51,051 nucleotides of DNA from an uncultured Oscillibacter sp. (GTDB taxonomy: Bacteria; Bacillota; Clostridia; Oscillospirales; Oscillospiraceae). A model generated the notes under the pieces. That model ran no database searches, had not been told where the DNA came from, and was given only the letters and a program-made list of their open reading frames with translations. Positions 33,266 to 42,063 of the stretch are shown here, piece after piece. The position numbers were made by a program, and so were the translations under genes. The stretch covers positions 25,467 through 76,517 of the forward strand of contig CAJTJA010000006.1 of NCBI GenBank assembly GCA_910576845.1, given 5' to 3'. How positions within the stretch are numbered: position 1 is the first letter of the stretch; every line of letters starts with the position of its first letter.

Positions 33266-34753
33266 TTATTTCAGGAAATCCAGCACCACGTTATCCATTT
33301 CCGTCTTCTCCGCCGTCAGATCGAAACGGCGCTGTTTGCCCTTCAATGCTGCCAAACGGCGGGGCACCGCCACACCGGAAACCGTGTTCAGCTGGTCCAG
33401 CAGCTCCACGCCGTCTCCCTTCGGGGCCTCCCCAATGGCAGTGAGAACGCTGTCACAGAACTTATAGGGGGAGGCGGTGGAGACGAAAACGGTGGGAGTC
33501 TTGTCCCCGGTCTCCTGCCGGTACCGCTCCATAACGCCGGCGGCCACGGCAGTGTGCGTGTCGATCAGATAGCCGTATTCCCGATAATAGCGGGCAATGG
33601 CGGCCGCGGTGTGCTCCTCGCCGCAGGAGCCGCCCCAGAACTGTTCTTGAAGCGCCATTTTAATCTTGTTTGAAACCTCGTACTTCCCTTCCTTCGCTAA
33701 TGTCTCCATGTAGCCCCGGACCTCTGCATCATTTTCACCAGAGAGATCAAAGAGCAGCCTCTCCAGGTTGCTGGAAACCAAAATATCCATAGAAGGACTA
33801 ATCGTGTTGTGGAAGGGACGGTTCCGGTCATAAACACCAGTGCGGAGGAAATCCGCCAGCACGTCATTTTTATTGGAGGCGCAGATCAGTTTCCCTATAG
33901 GCAGTCCCATGCGCTTCGCGTAATACGCCGCCAGGATATCACCAAAGTTGCCGGTTGGAACGCAGAAGTTTACCCTGTCTCCCATCTGAATTTCTCCGTC
34001 CCGGAGCAGATCACAGTAAGCGGAGACATAATAGACCACCTGCGGCAGGATGCGGCCCCAGTTAATGGAGTTTGCGGAGGACAGAAGATAGCCCCGATTT
34101 GCCAGAGTCTTCCGAATTTCTTCGTTGGAGAAGATACGTTTCACTCCCGACTGAGCGTCGTCGAAATTGCCCACCACGGCGCAGACGCCCACGTTCTCCC
34201 CCTCCTGGGTGACCATCTGGGCCTCCTGCACGGCAGAGACGCCGTCCTTGGGGTAAAAAACCATAATCTTTGTCTGTGGCACGTCGGCAAAGCCCTCCAT
34301 GGCGGCCTTGCCAGTGTCGCCGGAGGTGGCCACCAGAATGCAGACCGTCTTGTCCTCTCCGGTCTTCTGCAGGGCGGCGGAAAGGAGCTGGGGCAGCATC
34401 TGCAGGGCCATATCCTTAAAGGCAGAGGTGGGGCCGTGCCACAGCTCCAGGCAGTAGGTATTCTTGTCCACCTTCCGCAGAGGGGCCGCGGCAGGATCAT
34501 CGTATTTGTCGGGACCGTAGGCATTGTTTGCGAAGGTCAGCAATTCCTCTTCTGTGTAGTCTGTCAGGTAAAGGGCCATAACCTTGGCTGTGCGCTCCTG
34601 ATAGGAGGCCCCCGTCAGGCTCTGCAAAAACGCTCCGTCAATCTGGGGAACCGTCTCCGGAGTCAGCAGTCCGCCATCCCGGGAAAGGCCCAGCTTGACA
34701 GCTTCGGCACTGCTGACCCGCAGCTGGCTGTCTCTAGTGCTTAAATACTTCAT
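33266..34753 (-). CDS. thrC: Threonine synthase
   Basis: 495 residues from the ATG at 34753 (MKYLSTRDSQLRVSSAEAVKLGLSRDGG region). It converts O-phosphohomoserine to threonine with PLP. Visible motifs: ELWHGPTSAFKDMALQMLP, with the PLP Lys in AFKD, and ATSGDTGKAAMEGFAD. Length and the N-terminal STRDS sequence fit the longer class of bacterial ThrC. No other threonine genes adjoin. Confidence 0.95.
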   Translation of the reverse strand: MKYLSTRDSQLRVSSAEAVKLGLSRDGGLLTPETVPQIDGAFLQSLTGASYQERTAKVMALYLTDYTEEELLTFANNAYGPDKYDDPAAAPLRKVDKNTYCLELWHGPTSAFKDMALQMLPQLLSAALQKTGEDKTVCILVATSGDTGKAAMEGFADVPQTKIMVFYPKDGVSAVQEAQMVTQEGENVGVCAVVGNFDDAQSGVKRIFSNEEIRKTLANRGYLLSSANSINWGRILPQVVYYVSAYCDLLRDGEIQMGDRVNFCVPTGNFGDILAAYYAKRMGLPIGKLICASNKNDVLADFLRTGVYDRNRPFHNTISPSMDILVSSNLERLLFDLSGENDAEVRGYMETLAKEGKYEVSNKIKMALQEQFWGGSCGEEHTAAAIARYYREYGYLIDTHTAVAAGVMERYRQETGDKTPTVFVSTASPYKFCDSVLTAIGEAPKGDGVELLDQLNTVSGVAVPRRLAALKGKQRRFDLTAEKTEMDNVVLDFLK

Positions 34754-34784
34754 GTCGTGTATCTCACCTTTCTTGTGTAATATC

Positions 34785-34812
34785 ATTATAATTTATACAA
34801 AGGCGTCTTCCA
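34785..34812 (-). promoter_or_regulatory. Candidate internal promoter for thrC
   Basis: On the minus strand: -35 TGGAAG (34807-34812), 16-nt spacer, perfect -10 TATAAT (34785-34790), overlapping the end of yraN. It could give thrC separate expression. Confidence 0.45.
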
Positions 34813-35152
34813 GATAAACCACCCGAAGGCTGCCGTCTTTTTCCTCATAAATTTCTGCGACATCAAAGCGAGCGAGCGAGTCTTCTCTATTGGCGGCAAG
34901 ATATGCCGCGGCCGCTTTCCGCAGCCGTTCCTGTTTCCGCTCATCCACAAACTCTCTGGGAAGACCGATGGAGCCATGTCCCCGGCGCTTCACTTCTACG
35001 AAACAGACAATGCCGTCAGGCGAACAGCCGACAATGTCCAGTTCCCCAAACCGGCAGCGCCACTGTCGGTCTAAAATCACATAACCGCGGCGCTCCAAAT
35101 ATCGGGCTGCCAAGGCCTCTCCCTGATCCCCGGCCGTCCTGGCCCGTTTCAT
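34793..35152 (-). CDS. YraN/UPF0102 family protein
   Basis: 119 residues from the ATG at 35152, overlapping the rnhB stop by 4 bp. It has the nuclease-like fold signature of UPF0102: GEALAARYLERRGYVILDRQWR, GELDIVG (Glu and Asp), and VEVKRR. Biochemical function is not firmly established. rnhB-yraN is a conserved pair in bacteria, here inside the ylqF series. Confidence 0.92.
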   Translation of the reverse strand: MKRARTAGDQGEALAARYLERRGYVILDRQWRCRFGELDIVGCSPDGIVCFVEVKRRGHGSIGLPREFVDERKQERLRKAAAAYLAANREDSLARFDVAEIYEEKDGSLRVVYLEDAFV

Positions 35153-35772
35153 AAACGCCTCGCCTCCCACTTTTTCAGGAATGTCTTCCGGTGAGCCGGA
35201 CAGGGACCATGGGCATCCAGGGCCGCGTAATGGGCCTTCGTGCCATAACCCTTGTGCCTGGCGAAGCCGTACTGTGGATAAAGAGCATCCAACTCCTGAA
35301 CGGCATAGCGGTCCCGGCTGACCTTTGCCAGAATGGACGCGGCAGCAATGGAAGCGCTTTTCCCGTCTCCTCCCACCAAGGTAACATGGGGAGTTTCAAG
35401 GAAGACCCGGCTGCCGTGGTCCCGGTTGCCGTCGATGAGAGCCATGTCCGGTTTGAGGGACAATCCGTCAATCGCCCTCTGCATCGCCAGCATTCGGGCG
35501 TTGAGAATGTCAATTTCGTCGATCTCTTCCTCTGTAGCAAAAGCGACACTCCAAGCCTCAGCCCGGGCCGTGATCTGATCATAAAGGGCTTCCCGTTTCT
35601 TCCCGTTCAGCTTCTTGGAGTCGTTGAGTCCTGGAATTTCCAATTCCCGGGGCAAAATCACGGCGGCAGCGCACACCGGGCCAGCCAAAGGGCCCGCTCC
35701 CGCCTCATCCACACCACAGAGGACTTGAAAACCTTTATTCCACTGCTCCCGCTCCGGGGTCCACAGGTCCAT
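35149..35772 (-). CDS. rnhB: Ribonuclease HII
   Basis: 207 residues from the ATG at 35772 (MDLWTPEREQWNKGF). It cuts RNA in RNA-DNA hybrids and starts ribonucleotide excision. The active-site opening reads GVDEAGAGPLAGPV, with Ala where many homologues have Arg; the acidic residues D and E are kept, as are DSKKL and ALIDGN. The start lies within the last 38 bp of the 165-codon gene upstream. Confidence 0.94.
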   Translation of the reverse strand: MDLWTPEREQWNKGFQVLCGVDEAGAGPLAGPVCAAAVILPRELEIPGLNDSKKLNGKKREALYDQITARAEAWSVAFATEEEIDEIDILNARMLAMQRAIDGLSLKPDMALIDGNRDHGSRVFLETPHVTLVGGDGKSASIAAASILAKVSRDRYAVQELDALYPQYGFARHKGYGTKAHYAALDAHGPCPAHRKTFLKKWEARRL

Positions 35773-36232
35773 GTCGTGCCTCCATTTCAAACCTGTCCGC
35801 CGCAAGCCGGTATGTGCCGCCCCGCGTCTGCTGCTGATAAAGATGATAAGACCCTGCTTTTGACAAAATCCGGTCCAGCTCCCCAGAGTCATTCAGCATG
35901 TCATTTTCATCCTCCGGATCGTATCCGTCGTATCCTGCCAACAGGAACTCCCGCCGCCGGACACGGAAATTCTCTCGTATCAATTCGGCTTTTTCTGTTT
36001 CGTCCTCTATCTCATACAGACCAAACAGCTCAATTCCAATGGGATTATCAAAATAATTGACGGAAAAAGAAATTGCTATTACGTTGAAAAACGTCAATGC
36101 CGCTTCAACAGGGCTTCCCTCTTTATCCCAATACCGAATATGAAAAACCGCCTTAGTCGCGCCGCACTCCGGTAATACCTCCAGCCGTTCCATGGAACCG
36201 TCAAAATTCTCAACAATCAGCTTTCCGCTCAT
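35735..36232 (-). CDS. Hypothetical protein between ylqF and rnhB
   Basis: 165 residues, acidic, without membrane helix or signal peptide. The N-terminal half looks like a beta-rich soluble domain (KAVFHIRYWDKEG, then FFNVIAISFSVNYFDNPIGIELFGLYEI); the middle has a charged YDGYDPEDENDML segment. Its ATG overlaps the ylqF stop (ATGA) and its end overlaps rnhB by 38 bp, so it is firmly embedded in the operon. I do not recognise the family. Confidence 0.7.
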   Translation of the reverse strand: MSGKLIVENFDGSMERLEVLPECGATKAVFHIRYWDKEGSPVEAALTFFNVIAISFSVNYFDNPIGIELFGLYEIEDETEKAELIRENFRVRRREFLLAGYDGYDPEDENDMLNDSGELDRILSKAGSYHLYQQQTRGGTYRLAADRFEMEARHGPVDPGAGAVE

Positions 36233-37119
36233 ACGCTCTCTTTCTCTAAGTCCGGCGTTTCCAAGGTAAACCGTCCCAGCTTGCCGGAACGGAACTCGTC
36301 CAGAAGAATCTTCGCCATGCGCTCTGTGTCCACCTCGCCGCCAGATATCAAGAAACCTCGCCGACGTCCGGCGGCCTCTAAAAGCCGCCAGCCGAAAGCC
36401 ACGTCGTTCTCCTCCTCTTTCCGCTCCGGTAGGGAAGAAAGCTTATAGCTGCTTTGCAGGGCCTCCGGGTATTCCTCCGCCAAGTAGGCCATCAAGTGGC
36501 AGCCCAGAGTTTCGGTATCCAAAATCTCGTCCTTCACCGCACCGGTAAACGCCAAATGCAGGCCCACATCCTGGTCGCCCAGCTTGGGCCAGAGAATGCC
36601 GGGGGTGTCCAGCAACTCCAAACCACGGTCAATAGGCACCCACTGCTTCGACCGGGTAACGCCGGGGCGGTCTTCCGCCTTGGCGGTCTTCCGTCCCGCA
36701 ACCTTATTGATAAAGGTGGATTTTCCTACATTGGGTATGCCCAGAACCATGACCCGAACCACCCGGCCCGTCTGCCCCTTCTCCGCGTAGGACTGTAGCT
36801 TGTCCGCCAGCAGGCTCCGAACCGCGGCAGAAAACTTCGCCGTGCCTGATCCGCTTTTGGAATCCGTCTCCAGCACAGCTTGGCCTCGTTCCTTGAAATA
36901 AGCGGCCCAGGCTTTCGTCGTCTCCCGGTCCGCTTGATCCGCCCGGTTCAGCACCACCAGGCGGGGCTTCCCCACCGTCAGGCTGTCCACATCCGGGTTC
37001 CGGCTGGACCGGGGAATACGGGCGTCTACTATCTCACAAACTGCGTCCACATTTTTCAGCTGCTCTGTAATCATACGGCGGGTCTTTGCCATATGTCCAG
37101 GATACCATTGGATTTCCAT
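36229..37119 (-). CDS. ylqF: Ribosome biogenesis GTPase YlqF/RbgA
   Basis: 296 residues. Circularly permuted GTPase order: G4 (VLNRADQ) precedes G1 (GIPNVGKSTFINKVAG) and G3 (DTPGILWP). It opens IQWYPGHMAKTRR, the YlqF signature, and has the C-terminal helical domain. It promotes late 50S assembly. It overlaps lepB by 1 bp. Confidence 0.96.
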   Translation of the reverse strand: MEIQWYPGHMAKTRRMITEQLKNVDAVCEIVDARIPRSSRNPDVDSLTVGKPRLVVLNRADQADRETTKAWAAYFKERGQAVLETDSKSGSGTAKFSAAVRSLLADKLQSYAEKGQTGRVVRVMVLGIPNVGKSTFINKVAGRKTAKAEDRPGVTRSKQWVPIDRGLELLDTPGILWPKLGDQDVGLHLAFTGAVKDEILDTETLGCHLMAYLAEEYPEALQSSYKLSSLPERKEEENDVAFGWRLLEAAGRRRGFLISGGEVDTERMAKILLDEFRSGKLGRFTLETPDLEKESV

Positions 37120-37718
37120 CAGGCAATCTCTCCAATCCGTCCATATATTCTCTCTTCCGTAACGGCATCTGGGCCTGGAAAAGCCAAAAACACCGCTTTC
37201 CCAATCACATAGCGGGCATCCACAGCACCCAGGCGGACGTCCCGGCTGTCATTACTGGCGTTGCGGTTATCCCCCATAATAAAGATGCTGCCTTTCGGCA
37301 CTGTGAGGGGAAATTCCATCCCTTCCTCCAAAAATGTCGGCTCGTTGACATAATCCTCATGAAGCTGCTGCCCATCCACAAAAACGGCCCCGGAGAAAAA
37401 GTCAATATCAACCACCTGCCCCTCGGTGGCAATAACCCGTTTGACAATCGGTTCAGGAAGGAAGCTCTCCTTCCGCAAAACCACAATATCTCCTCGCCGG
37501 TATCCGCCGCACAGCGCGGAGTTCAGCACCAAAAGCCTGTCCCCGTCCTGAAGAGTTGGCATCATCGAATGCCCATCCACACCGATAAGGCGGATGACAA
37601 ATGTAAACAGCAGCACCACTGTCAGCACGGAGAAGACCAGAGCCTGAACCCACTCGTAAATCTCCCGGCCGCAGCATTTTTTCTCCGCAGCCTCCGCCTG
37701 CCGTGCCTCTTTCCGCAT
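37119..37718 (-). CDS. lepB: Signal peptidase I (second copy of the pair)
   Basis: 199 residues. One N-terminal membrane helix (about 23-42), then the serine-lysine dyad S51 (GHSMMPTL) and K93 (IVKRVIATEG), and the GDNRNASNDSRD box near the C-terminus. It cleaves signal peptides outside the membrane. The N-terminal 18 residues are charged with two Cys. Ends 1 bp into ylqF. Confidence 0.95.
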   Translation of the reverse strand: MRKEARQAEAAEKKCCGREIYEWVQALVFSVLTVVLLFTFVIRLIGVDGHSMMPTLQDGDRLLVLNSALCGGYRRGDIVVLRKESFLPEPIVKRVIATEGQVVDIDFFSGAVFVDGQQLHEDYVNEPTFLEEGMEFPLTVPKGSIFIMGDNRNASNDSRDVRLGAVDARYVIGKAVFLAFPGPDAVTEERIYGRIGEIA

Positions 37719-37745
37719 ATCTCTTTCTCTCTCCCAACCTCAAGT

Positions 37746-38327
37746 TTACAATCTCCCTATACGGCTCCATTCCCGCATGCCCAGCTCCGCCGTTTTTCCC
37801 GGCAGCAGCAAAAATACCGCGCGCCCAATCAGGCACCGGGTATCCACTGCCCCCAGCTCCGGGTCCCGGCTGTCCCGGCTACCATTGCGGTTGTCTCCCA
37901 TCAGGAAAACGCAGCCCTCCGGGACAGTAAGCGGAAAAGCCGTTCCCTCTGACAAATAGGTGCTTTCTCGGATGTACGGTTCCTGTAGCGCCGTCCCGTC
38001 CACATAAACTACGCCGCCGTCAAAATCCACATCTACTGTCTGGCCTTCAGTGGCGATAACCCGTTTGACAATCGGCTCACCGTTTTCAAAAGTAGGCTTT
38101 GCCGCAATTACCACATCTCCCCGCCGGTACTCCCCGCAAAGCAGGCTGTTTACCACCAACAGCAAGTCGCCGTTCTGCAGAGTATTTCTCATGGAGTCTC
38201 CGGACACGCCTACCACGCGAGCACCAAAGGCAAACAGCAGCACCGCCGCCAATACGGAGCAGACCAAGGCCTGGACCCACTCATAGAGTCCCTTGCCTGG
38301 CTGCCCGCTCTTTTTCTCATCTGACAT
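37746..38327 (-). CDS. lepB: Signal peptidase I (first copy of the pair)
   Basis: 193 residues, clearly paralogous to the next gene: both have ..LYEWVQALV/EIYEWVQALV, the membrane helix, the K dyad (K88, IVKRVIATEG) and a GDNRNxSxDSRD box. S45 lies in GDSMRNTL, where the usual Pro after the Ser-Met is Asn. The two genes are 27 bp apart. It is the first gene of the operon, with a 190-bp leader. Confidence 0.95.
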   Translation of the reverse strand: MSDEKKSGQPGKGLYEWVQALVCSVLAAVLLFAFGARVVGVSGDSMRNTLQNGDLLLVVNSLLCGEYRRGDVVIAAKPTFENGEPIVKRVIATEGQTVDVDFDGGVVYVDGTALQEPYIRESTYLSEGTAFPLTVPEGCVFLMGDNRNGSRDSRDPELGAVDTRCLIGRAVFLLLPGKTAELGMREWSRIGRL

Positions 38328-38523
38328 TTTGATTCCTCCGTTGACCTAGGGTCTGTTTAAAATATGCCGAAACGTCCCGTCGTTGAATTTTCCGGCATAC
38401 AGTAATAAGAACTTTTAAAATCTTTCAGGATTCCCGTAAATTCTTGCCTTGCCCGGAAAAGTTTCTCGACGCCGGACCATTCGGCAAAGTTTAAACAAGA
38501 CATAAAAGTTTTTAATTCAAGTC
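38328..38523 (-). other. Structured leader of the lepB operon
   Basis: About 190 nt between promoter and first lepB. Complementary segments suggest a folded RNA: AACTTTTA (38410-38417) with TAAAAGTT (38503-38510) as a closing stem; inside it CCTTGCC (38447-38453) with GGCAAAG (38483-38489). A separate hairpin TATGCCG/CGGCATA (38363-38399) with inner AACG/CGTT lies nearer the gene. No known riboswitch class was recognised. Confidence 0.55.
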
Positions 38524-38552
38524 AGTATATCAAAAAAGCAGGCACACCACAA
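38524..38552 (-). promoter_or_regulatory. SigA-type promoter for the lepB-ylqF operon
   Basis: On the minus strand: -35 TTGTGG (38547-38552), 17-nt spacer, -10 TATACT (38524-38529). It is divergent from the trpS promoter. Confidence 0.65.
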
Positions 38553-38658
38553 GAGGTATTTCAAAAAGCCGCAGGAGTTTTTGCTGTATTAATCAAAAAA
38601 TTTATCCGCAACCGAAACGCTTCATCAATGTTCAGCAGCACTTTTTATTTTCCGGCAA

Positions 38659-38687
38659 TTGCACTTTAGGGAATTTCGTGGTACACT
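38659..38687 (+). promoter_or_regulatory. SigA-type promoter for trpS
   Basis: -35 TTGCAC (38659-38664), 17-nt spacer, -10 TACACT (38682-38687). It fixes the trpS start downstream: the ATG at 38688 directly abuts the -10 box and cannot be the start. The leader is about 48 nt, too short for a T-box. Confidence 0.75.
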
Positions 38688-38741
38688 ATGAAAATTGAAC
38701 TACGCCCCGGCCCACCGGGGACGAACATTGAGGTGCAAACC

Positions 38742-39743
38742 ATGGAAAACGCAAAAAAGAGAATCCTCAGCGGTATCCAGCCCTCCGGTGACCTGACATT
38801 GGGCTCCTATATGGGCGCCATCCGCAACTGGGCCGCTCTGGCTGATGAATATGACTGCTATTATATGCTCGCCGACCTCCACACCCTGACAGTCCGGCAG
38901 GTCCCCGCCGAGCTCCGCCGTCATACCCTTACACAGGTGGCGGCCTACATCGCCTGCGGTCTGGATCCGGAAAAAAACGTACTCTTCGTCCAATCTCATG
39001 TTCCCGCTCACACCCAGCTTGGATGGGTGCTGGACTGCTATACGATGTTCGGTGAACTCTCCCGCATGACCCAATTTAAGGATAAATCCGCTAAAAACGC
39101 CGACAACATCAACGCCGGTCTCTTCACCTATCCTGCCCTCATGGCTGCGGATATTCTTCTTTATCAGGCGGACCTGGTCCCGGTGGGCGGCGACCAAAAA
39201 CAGCATGTGGAAATCTGCCGGGACATTGCCAGCCGCTTCAACGGCTTGTATGGAGACACCTTCAAAATTCCCGAGCCCTATATTCCCCAAGTGGGCGCCC
39301 GAGTGATGAGCCTGACTTCTCCCGAAAGCAAAATGTCCAAATCTGACAAGGACCCTAACGGCTGTGTTTACCTGCTGGAAAAACCGGAAGATATACTGCG
39401 CAAATTCAAAAAGGCCGTGACAGATTCCGACGCCTGCGTCCGCTTCGATCCGACATGCAAGCCGGGCGTGTCCAATCTCATGCAGATTTACGCCGCTGCC
39501 ACCGGTCAAACCTTCGAGGCTATTGAGTCTGAATTTGCCGGTCATGGCTATGGCGATTTCAAGAAATCTGTCGGCGAGGCTGTAGTGGAGCTTCTTCGCC
39601 CTATCCGCGAGGAAACGGAACGGCTGCTGAGGGACAAGGCCTATCTGGAGACCGTCTACCGCGCCGGGGCAGAAAGGGCATCGTATACCGCTAACCGTAC
39701 CCTTTCCAAGGTTTACAAAAAGGTAGGCCTCTTGGCCCGATAA
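38742..39743 (+). CDS. trpS: Tryptophanyl-tRNA synthetase
   Basis: 333 residues from the ATG at 38742 (MENAKKRILSGIQPSGDLTLG), after TGAGGTG. Class I synthetase: the HIGH-equivalent TLGSYMGA (residues 19-26) and the KMSKS motif (SPESKMSKSDKDPN) are present. It charges tRNA-Trp. Full length for the family. The next gene starts 12 bp later after AAAGGAGG, so it begins an operon with wall-polymer genes. Confidence 0.97.
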   Translation: MENAKKRILSGIQPSGDLTLGSYMGAIRNWAALADEYDCYYMLADLHTLTVRQVPAELRRHTLTQVAAYIACGLDPEKNVLFVQSHVPAHTQLGWVLDCYTMFGELSRMTQFKDKSAKNADNINAGLFTYPALMAADILLYQADLVPVGGDQKQHVEICRDIASRFNGLYGDTFKIPEPYIPQVGARVMSLTSPESKMSKSDKDPNGCVYLLEKPEDILRKFKKAVTDSDACVRFDPTCKPGVSNLMQIYAAATGQTFEAIESEFAGHGYGDFKKSVGEAVVELLRPIREETERLLRDKAYLETVYRAGAERASYTANRTLSKVYKKVGLLAR

Positions 39744-39755
39744 AGGAGGAACAGC

Positions 39756-40901
39756 ATGCCCTTAGACAACCAACTAATCGCTTATGTCGCCCTTGCCCTG
39801 CTGACGGCGCTGGTCATCAGCTTTCTCATGACACCTGTGGTGAAAACCTTTGCTTACAAAGTAGGAGCTGTGGACGTGCCAAAAGATGCACGACGGATGC
39901 ACAAGGTTCCTATTCCCCGGTTGGGCGGGCTGGCCATCTTTATTGGTTTTATGCTCAGTGTGCTGATTTTTGGCAACGTCCGGGGCAGCGGGCAGATGCA
40001 GAGCATCTTGATGGGTTCCGTTATCATCGTGGTGCTTGGAGTCGTGGATGACATTATGGCCCTGCCCGCCATGATGAAATTTGCAGTCCAGATCATCGCC
40101 GCCCTAATCCCCGCCCTGAACGGGGTGGTCATCCAGGCATTTTCCAATCCAAACATCTTTTCCAACAGCCTCTACTGGGTATTAGGTCCCCTGTCTATTC
40201 CCATCACAGTGCTTTGGATTGTGGCTATTACCAATTCAGTGAACCTGATCGACGGACTGGATGGCCTGGCCAACGGTGTTTCCGCCATCTCGGCGACAAC
40301 CATGCTGGTCATTGCCCTGCTGGCCTCCGAGGCAGATGTTGCCATTGTCATGGCGGCTCTGGTAGGCGCCTGCGTAGGTTTTATGCCCTACAACCTGAAC
40401 CCGGCCAAAATGTTTATGGGAGATACGGGAGCAACATTCCTGGGCTTTATCCTTGCCACAATGTCTATCCAAGGATTGTTCAAATTCTACGCGGTAATTT
40501 CCTTTGCCGTGCCTTTCCTGATTTTAGGACTGCCCATCTTTGACACCACATTTGCTTTCGTCCGGCGCATCGCACATGGACAGAGTCCCATGCACGCCGA
40601 CCGTGGGCATATTCACCACCGGCTTATCGACATGGGCCTGAATCAAAAGCAGGCGGTGGCGACGCTGTATGTAATCTCCGCCATGCTGGGGCTTTCCGCT
40701 GTTGTACTGACCACCGGAGGAGAACAGAAGGCTATGCTGTTCTTCGCCGCCCTCTGCATCGTAGCGGTGGTAGCCGCCAGGGTAGTATTTCCAAAGGAAA
40801 TCCGGGAAGAGCTTCACGAGGAGCTGGAAGAGCTCACCGGACATGCCTCCCATGAAGGGGAAAAGCCAGAGCCTGAAAAGAAGGACGACTCCCACGCCTG
40901 A
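39756..40901 (+). CDS. Undecaprenyl-phosphate GlcNAc-1-phosphate transferase family
   Basis: 381 residues with about 10-11 membrane helices, MraY/WecA/TagO superfamily. Conserved features: DARRMHKVPIPRLGGLAIF, VVDDIMALPAMMKF (DD of the active site), NSVNLIDGLDGLANG, and the HADRGHIHHRLIDMG loop. It starts lipid-linked polysaccharide or teichoic acid by moving GlcNAc-1-P to undecaprenyl phosphate. The C-terminal tail is charged (Glu/Lys). The neighbouring epimerase supports an envelope-polymer role. Confidence 0.94.
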   Translation: MPLDNQLIAYVALALLTALVISFLMTPVVKTFAYKVGAVDVPKDARRMHKVPIPRLGGLAIFIGFMLSVLIFGNVRGSGQMQSILMGSVIIVVLGVVDDIMALPAMMKFAVQIIAALIPALNGVVIQAFSNPNIFSNSLYWVLGPLSIPITVLWIVAITNSVNLIDGLDGLANGVSAISATTMLVIALLASEADVAIVMAALVGACVGFMPYNLNPAKMFMGDTGATFLGFILATMSIQGLFKFYAVISFAVPFLILGLPIFDTTFAFVRRIAHGQSPMHADRGHIHHRLIDMGLNQKQAVATLYVISAMLGLSAVVLTTGGEQKAMLFFAALCIVAVVAARVVFPKEIREELHEELEELTGHASHEGEKPEPEKKDDSHA

Positions 40902-40914
40902 AAAGGAGAAACAG

Positions 40915-42063
40915 ATGAGTAAGCTGCGTATCATGAGTGTCTTCGGCACCCGGCCGGAAGCCATTAAAATGTGTCCTCTTGTGCGGGAACTCGCCTCCCG
41001 GACCGACATTGAGAGCCTTTGCTGCGTCACTGCCCAGCACCGGCAGATGCTGGATTCCGTGCTGAATGTCTTTGGTATCAAACCTGACTGGGACCTGAAC
41101 ATTATGACCCCCCGGCAGACCCTCTCCGATATCACAAGCAAATGCCTCTTAGGCATGGATGATGCCATCAGCGCATTGAAACCCGATATGATTTTGGTTC
41201 ATGGAGACACCTCCACGACCTTTGCCGGAGCCCTTTCCGCATTTTATCATCAAGTGGCGGTAGGGCACGTGGAGGCCGGGCTGCGGACCTATGACAAATA
41301 CTCACCCTTTCCGGAGGAAATGAACCGGGTACTGACCTCCGGCATCTCAGACATGCATTTTTGTCCCACTGTCGGAAACCGGGAAAACTTACTCCGGGAG
41401 GGCCGGACGGAAAATATTTTTGTCACCGGCAATACTGTTATAGACGCTCTGAAAACCACCGTCAAAAAAAATCACTTTTTTTCCACTGAAGAGTTGAATG
41501 ATCTGCCCTATCAAAAGAAAAAAGTCATTCTGGTCACTTGCCACCGGCGGGAGAATTACGGTGAACCCATGAAAAACATTATGCAAGCCCTCCGACAGAT
41601 CGCCGAGGAACATCCGGATGTTGAATTGGTGTATCCCGTCCACCTCAGCCCGGTCGTTCGTGAGGCTGCGGACCGGTATCTTCGGGGAGCGCCCAGAGTC
41701 CATTTGATTGATCCCCTTCCTGCCGACGAGATGCACAACCTCATCGACCGCTGTTATATGGTTCTGACAGACTCGGGAGGACTTCAAGAAGAAGCGCCCG
41801 CTCTTGGCAAACCCGTGCTGGTACTTCGCCGGGAAACAGAGCGCCCGGAGGCTGTGGCCGCCGGGACAGCAAAGCTGGCCGGCGTTATTCAGGATGATAT
41901 TGTCACTATGGCAAAGCGGTTGATTATGGACAAACACGCATATGAAAAAATGGCTCATGCGGTAAACCCTTACGGAGATGGAAATGCTTGCCGGCGCATT
42001 GCCGACGCGATCGAGTGGCGCTACGGCCTCCGGCCGGAACGTCCTTCAGACTATGAGGCATAA
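40915..42063 (+). CDS. wecB: UDP-N-acetylglucosamine 2-epimerase
   Basis: 382 residues from the ATG at 40915 (MSKLRIMSVFGTRPEAIKM), after AAAAGGAG. It interconverts UDP-GlcNAc and UDP-ManNAc. GTRPEAIKM, VHGDTSTTFAGALSAFY, GHVEAGLRT and LTDSGGLQEEAP are all conserved. It provides ManNAc donors for linkage units or capsules. No wecC dehydrogenase is adjacent. It overlaps the next gene by 1 bp (TAATG). Confidence 0.95.
   Translation: MSKLRIMSVFGTRPEAIKMCPLVRELASRTDIESLCCVTAQHRQMLDSVLNVFGIKPDWDLNIMTPRQTLSDITSKCLLGMDDAISALKPDMILVHGDTSTTFAGALSAFYHQVAVGHVEAGLRTYDKYSPFPEEMNRVLTSGISDMHFCPTVGNRENLLREGRTENIFVTGNTVIDALKTTVKKNHFFSTEELNDLPYQKKKVILVTCHRRENYGEPMKNIMQALRQIAEEHPDVELVYPVHLSPVVREAADRYLRGAPRVHLIDPLPADEMHNLIDRCYMVLTDSGGLQEEAPALGKPVLVLRRETERPEAVAAGTAKLAGVIQDDIVTMAKRLIMDKHAYEKMAHAVNPYGDGNACRRIADAIEWRYGLRPERPSDYEA

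Noticed and set aside
38688..38741. Upstream ATG giving an 18-residue longer trpS
   Set aside because: This ATG directly abuts the -10 box, so it would be at or before the transcription start; the ATG at 38742 has a ribosome-binding site and begins the conserved N-terminus.
38659..38741. T-box riboswitch for trpS
   Set aside because: The leader is about 48 nt long and shows only a tiny CCCCGG/CCGGGG hairpin; there is no room for a T-box and no terminator.
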